DNA of 7,455 bases, from NCBI GenBank assembly GCA_902491135.1, contig CABUGR010000044.1, positions 1 through 7,455 of the forward strand, given 5' to 3'. Made by a program: the position numbers and the translations under genes. Origin of the DNA: an uncultured Collinsella sp. (GTDB lineage: Bacteria > Actinomycetota > Coriobacteriia > Coriobacteriales > Coriobacteriaceae). The notes beneath the pieces are model-generated. The model was not told the DNA's origin, searched no databases, and was given only the letters and a program-made list of their open reading frames with translations. Of this stretch, positions 4,787 through 7,455 are shown in pieces (positions within the stretch are counted from its first letter, which is position 1; the number at the start of each line of letters is the position of its first letter).

Positions 4787-5749
4787 ATGAACGTTTCACA
4801 AGCACTCGAATACGAGCGCCAGCCGTTTATCCCCATGTTTATCTACGGCGATCACGGCGCCATGGAGTCCGAGCGCCAGAAGGGCGAAGAGGCCCTTAAG
4901 GTGCTTGAGACCGAGTACTTTACCGCCGAGGGCGACCCCGGCTTCGACTTTGCCACCGTGCGCGACCTGGCCGACCGCAACCGCGACCTGTGCGACCAGA
5001 TTGGCGAGGCACGCCTGCGCAACGTGACGCCCGCGACGCTTTCGCGCGGCCTGTCCGACGCCGACACCTGCGCCGCCATCGGCAAGATGCAAAAGCGCAC
5101 CGCCGCGTCCGTCATGCGCGAGATCCGCGGCGACCGCGACGCGCTCGGCGTGGCCTACGCCCGCAAGCCCATCCAGGGCACCGTGCTCGGTATCGACATC
5201 GAGACCACCGGCCGTGCACCCGAGCGCGGCTATATCATCAACGTGGGCTGGGAGATCATGGAGCTCACCAGCGACGCCGTCCCGCACGACGCCGAGGCAC
5301 ACTACTGCGGCCTGCCCGATATCTACCGCGGCGAAGATGTGCCGCTGTCGAATATCCACCATATCACTTGGGACGACATCGACGGCAAAACGCCCTTCCG
5401 TGAGAACAAGGAGCTGCAGAAGCAGTTGCTCAAGCTTATGAAGAAGTACCCGTACATGGCGCATAACGCCGCGTTCGAGGACAGCTGGTTCAAAATTCAT
5501 CTGGACGGTTACGCCGAGGCACGCCGCGCGGGTAAGATTATCGTCATCGACTCGCGCCAGATCTGCCGCAGCCTGGACGCCGATGTGCGCTCGCTCCCCC
5601 GCGAATCCGCGCCCGCTGCGCTCGAGAACTGGGCGCGCCGCCGTGGAACCCTCGCCGCCGACGAGCAGCACCTGGGCCTGGACGACACCGACCTCATGCT
5701 CCGCACGGTTCAGGCCGAGTTCAACCTCAAGAACCTGTTTGCCAAGTAG
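4787..5749 (+). CDS. DEDDh-type 3'-5' exonuclease family protein
   Basis: A 320-residue protein whose C-terminal two-thirds is an RNase T/DNA polymerase III epsilon-like exonuclease domain. Exo I is GIDIETTG (Asp137, Glu139), Exo II is HNAAFEDSW (Asp232), and Exo III is HLGLDD (His295 and Asp300), so all DEDDh metal ligands and the general-base histidine are present. It should remove nucleotides from the 3' end of DNA or RNA using two divalent metal ions. The first ~130 residues (helical, charged, e.g. EALKVLETEYF and RDLADRNRDLCDQIGEARLRN) are not a domain I recognise and may confer partner or substrate specificity. The start at 4787 has AAGGAG six bases upstream; an upstream in-frame ATG at 4709 lies in the promoter region. 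It is transcribed divergently from the exporter and followed by a GC-rich hairpin, so it is probably monocistronic. It is unlikely to be the replicative proofreader itself. Confidence 0.87.
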   Translation: MNVSQALEYERQPFIPMFIYGDHGAMESERQKGEEALKVLETEYFTAEGDPGFDFATVRDLADRNRDLCDQIGEARLRNVTPATLSRGLSDADTCAAIGKMQKRTAASVMREIRGDRDALGVAYARKPIQGTVLGIDIETTGRAPERGYIINVGWEIMELTSDAVPHDAEAHYCGLPDIYRGEDVPLSNIHHITWDDIDGKTPFRENKELQKQLLKLMKKYPYMAHNAAFEDSWFKIHLDGYAEARRAGKIIVIDSRQICRSLDADVRSLPRESAPAALENWARRRGTLAADEQHLGLDDTDLMLRTVQAEFNLKNLFAK

Positions 5750-5783
5750 AAACGTCTACGACAAACTCCGGCGTAGATCACGA

Positions 5784-5819
5784 GCGGCCTCGCAGCGGGA
5801 AACCCCGCAGCGGGGCCGC
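5784..5819 (+). terminator. GC-rich hairpin after the exonuclease gene
   Basis: Arms 5784-5799 and 5804-5819 form a 16-position stem with a single A-A mismatch and one G-T pair around an AAAC loop. The outer segments CGTAG/CTACG can extend it. It begins 34 bases after the stop codon. There is no T-run, so it may be a non-canonical terminator, an mRNA 3'-end stabiliser, or a repeat element. It also marks the boundary to more AT-rich DNA. Confidence 0.5.
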
Positions 5820-6100
5820 CCTACGTTCCACAGATAGATCTGCCATCACAAATTCTGAACCCTCATTTTGAACGATTTCGGCCAATTCCCGACACGCAAT
5901 TCGTTGTCGGATGGTGATGCATCGATATCAAATGTGCAGCAATTGAGTATTTCTATGCTATAGCCGAGCTGCGAAAACGTTTATTTATGGCATACCAACC
6001 CATAATTGCGTCAAGCTTTTGGACAGCATTTGGTTAGACCTCTAAAACGGCTTTTCCACTCAGCGCCGTCAACACGGCATTAGCTGACACGATATATATC
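5820..6100 (+). other. Structured, AT-richer intergenic region
   Basis: No gene is evident in these 281 bases. The region contains several small inverted repeats: CCGACACG with its complement at 5889-5910 (8 bp, one bulged T), a cluster of overlapping palindromes at 5916-5929 (GATGCATC, ATCGAT, GATATC), TTATGG/CCATAA at 5985-6005, and the hairpin at 6060-6087. No convincing -35/-10 pair stands out. The base composition differs from that of the genes to the left, in line with the start of an accessory segment. Confidence 0.5.
6060..6100 (+). promoter_or_regulatory. Hairpin plus 10-bp palindrome abutting the 6101 start codon
   Basis: TCAGC-GCCGT (6060-6069), loop CAAC, ACGGC (6074-6078), a four-base bulge ATTA, then GCTGA (6083-6087) gives a two-part 10-bp stem ending 13 bases before the ATG. 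The perfect palindrome GATATATATC (6091-6100) then directly abuts the ATG. There is no Shine-Dalgarno. It may be an operator, a translation-control structure, or a -10-like element for a nearly leaderless transcript. Confidence 0.45.
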
Positions 6101-7291
6101 ATGAGTATCGTATTGTCACATACCACTGCAAAAGCGGTCTACCAGGCCGCGTATTCGGTGTCTGCGAAAGGCATCGAGTCCTGTAGCCCTGCCGCGATTT
6201 ACGGATCATGTCCCACCGGAACGCTCCTTGACGCAGCCGCAGAATGGCTCACCAAACATGATGTTTCCTTCGACGCAAATGATTCCCTCGAGGTGATGGT
6301 GTTTGATCGCAGGAATGCGCGCTATGCAATGAACTGTCAATGCCACGTTTCTTCAAAACGATTCTCGAACTCACGCTTTATAGAGCTCAAAGATGGCATC
6401 TTCATTGTGGGCGTTGAGCTTTGCGCACTTCAGGCCGCCACCTATCTTTCTTTTCGCGAACTAGTGGAGTACTACTTTGAACTGTGCGGCGCTTATTCCC
6501 TTGGAACCGACTCTTCCACCTCCTATACCGAGCGTTTCGCGCTCACCTCGACCGAGAGGTTAAAGCAGTTCTTTAATTCCATTACCAGATGCGACGGTCT
6601 GGCCCTTGCCCGAAAGGCGATCCAATGTGTGCGCGACGGATGCCGGTCTCCCATGGAAACGGCCTTTGTCATGATGCTAACGCTGCCCAAAAGCGAAGGA
6701 GGGCTTGGTATTAAGGGAATTGAGACCGATTACGAGGTGCAGGTCACCACTGCCGCAAAGAATCTCACGAGACGCAAAAAGTTCTTTATGGATGCGTATC
6801 TAAAGAAATCTCGCACAGACATTGAATACAACGGATTTTATCATGACGCGGAAGAAGACCGCGCCATCGATGAGGAGCGCAAGAATGCACTTGCGTCCAT
6901 GGGGTACGGAATCATCACCGTCAGCCGTTATTCCTTTATGCATGCCAGCTCTTTTGTTAGGGTCATGGAAGCAATCCAGCGGAAAGAGGGCGTACGCCCC
7001 TCGTGTCTGCCAAAAGACTTTCAAATCATGCAAGAGGACCTGAGACAGTTTGTACTCAGAAGGTTTATAGAAGAGAAAAAGCGAATTCAGAAGCAGCTCC
7101 GCCAGGATTCCGAAGATCGTCAACGAATCGACCTCGAAAAAGCAACGCTCGAAGGCATCACGCTGGATGACCCGACAATTAATGAAGTTCCGGCAATCGA
7201 TGACATGCAGACTGTCGAATCCGACAGCCCATCATTTGCCCAAACAAGCAGCCTCGCGCCCGAGGGCAGGGTCTTCGGGGCCGGAGACTAG
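6101..7291 (+). CDS. Putative PD-(D/E)xK (DUF559/Vsr-like) nuclease-fold protein
   Basis: A 396-residue protein I cannot name. Residues about 183-292 resemble the DUF559/Vsr-like restriction-endonuclease fold: SPMETAF (Glu186), then a strand with Asp231 in FFMDAYL, then DIEYNGFYHD (Glu242, with Asn244 where relatives often have Asp), then Asp253 and Asp257-Glu-Glu-Arg260, and finally NALASMGYGIITVSRYSF, matching the usual closing pattern of Arg, Leu, Gly-Tyr and a strand. The N-terminal half (from MSIVLSHTTAKAVYQAAY to ELCGAYSL) is a separate domain with several cysteines. Residues ~305-350 look like a charged helix or coiled coil (RRFIEEKKRIQKQLRQDSED), and the rest is an acidic, disordered tail. 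ATG 6101 is the only reasonable start: a stop at 6035 precedes it and there is no Shine-Dalgarno. GC is visibly lower than in its neighbours, suggesting transfer. A defence or AbiEi-like role is possible but inferred. Confidence 0.6.
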   Translation: MSIVLSHTTAKAVYQAAYSVSAKGIESCSPAAIYGSCPTGTLLDAAAEWLTKHDVSFDANDSLEVMVFDRRNARYAMNCQCHVSSKRFSNSRFIELKDGIFIVGVELCALQAATYLSFRELVEYYFELCGAYSLGTDSSTSYTERFALTSTERLKQFFNSITRCDGLALARKAIQCVRDGCRSPMETAFVMMLTLPKSEGGLGIKGIETDYEVQVTTAAKNLTRRKKFFMDAYLKKSRTDIEYNGFYHDAEEDRAIDEERKNALASMGYGIITVSRYSFMHASSFVRVMEAIQRKEGVRPSCLPKDFQIMQEDLRQFVLRRFIEEKKRIQKQLRQDSEDRQRIDLEKATLEGITLDDPTINEVPAIDDMQTVESDSPSFAQTSSLAPEGRVFGAGD

Positions 7292-7455
7292 GCCGGCTAA
7301 CAAGGTGGGTACCCTAGCGACGTGCAAAATTGCGAGTATTCAGCAGGGTCGGGTGTCTATCACCCTCGAGTGGATCCAAATGTGAAGCGAAATCAATCTT
7401 GCGTGAGAGCGTTAGGCAACATTTGAGGAAGAACTCATCGGATTAACACCCTAAG
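7292..7455. other. Downstream region without a recognised gene
   Basis: No supported gene is seen in these 164 bases. GCCGG/CCGGC around the stop codon of the preceding gene, the 8-bp palindrome GGGTACCC (7307-7314) and a small hairpin GGGTG-TCTAT-CACCC (7351-7365) are present. None has a T-tract, so I cannot place a terminator for the nuclease-fold gene with confidence. Confidence 0.4.

Noticed and set aside
4796..5671. Leftward 291-codon open frame
   Set aside because: It is antisense to the exonuclease with intact catalytic motifs. The Val/Ala/Gly/Leu-rich product is typical of high-GC shadow frames.
7351..7365. Hairpin GGGTG-TCTAT-CACCC as terminator of the nuclease-fold gene
   Set aside because: The stem is only 5 bp, with no T-tract, about 60 bases after the stop.
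1..7455. CRISPR array, tRNA or rRNA genes
   Set aside because: No regularly spaced repeats with unique spacers and no cloverleaf or rRNA-like segments were seen on either strand.

Overview
The window looks like chromosomal DNA from a high-GC, compactly coded actinobacterium. The protein repertoire (tandem small histidine phosphatases, HdeD-like DUF308 protein, YaiI/DUF188 protein, His-rich ArsP_2-type exporter, DEDDh exonuclease) and the style of intergenic hairpins suggest a gut Coriobacteriia member, most likely Collinsella or a close relative. That placement is inferred from recognition, not from a marker gene.

Layout, left to right. (1) 1-2070: a leftward unit of a nitroreductase-family flavoprotein (2070-1399), then two tandem histidine-phosphatase paralogues (1316-774 and 756-125). 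The last one is broken by a one-base frameshift in an A5 (coding-strand T5) run at 626-630. A 14-bp hairpin with flanking T-rich tracts at 41-81 closes the unit. A 13-bp perfect hairpin that does not look like a terminator sits in the gap after the nitroreductase. (2) 2071-2334: a divergent intergenic region with overlapping candidate promoters on the two strands and a 15/19 match to the DtxR/IdeR iron-box consensus just downstream of the leftward -10. (3) 2335-3420: a rightward pair, a six-TM DUF308/HdeD-like protein and a DUF188 protein, joined stop-to-start (TAG then ATG), ending in a strong intrinsic terminator. (4) 3421-3526: the convergent gap, which holds two inverted copies (26/32 identical) of a palindromic element, one at the 3' end of each converging gene. 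(5) 4615-3527: a leftward ArsP_2/DUF2899-like metal exporter with a long His/Asp/Glu loop. (6) 4616-4786: a divergent control region with two 16-bp direct repeats exactly 30 bp apart. (7) 4787-5749: a rightward DEDDh 3'-5' exonuclease-family protein followed by a GC-rich 16-bp hairpin. (8) 5820-7455: visibly more AT-rich DNA with a structured 280-bp leader and a 396-aa protein. Its middle resembles the DUF559/Vsr-like restriction-endonuclease fold, which makes it a candidate accessory or defence gene.

How the parts relate: the likely themes are metal handling (an iron-box promoter on the flavoprotein operon and a histidine-rich exporter) and nucleic-acid processing (the exonuclease and the nuclease-fold protein). 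No CRISPR array, tRNA, rRNA, transposase gene or phage module was seen. The least explained material is the final gene with its unusual leader, the palindromic repeat pair, and the repeats in front of the exporter.
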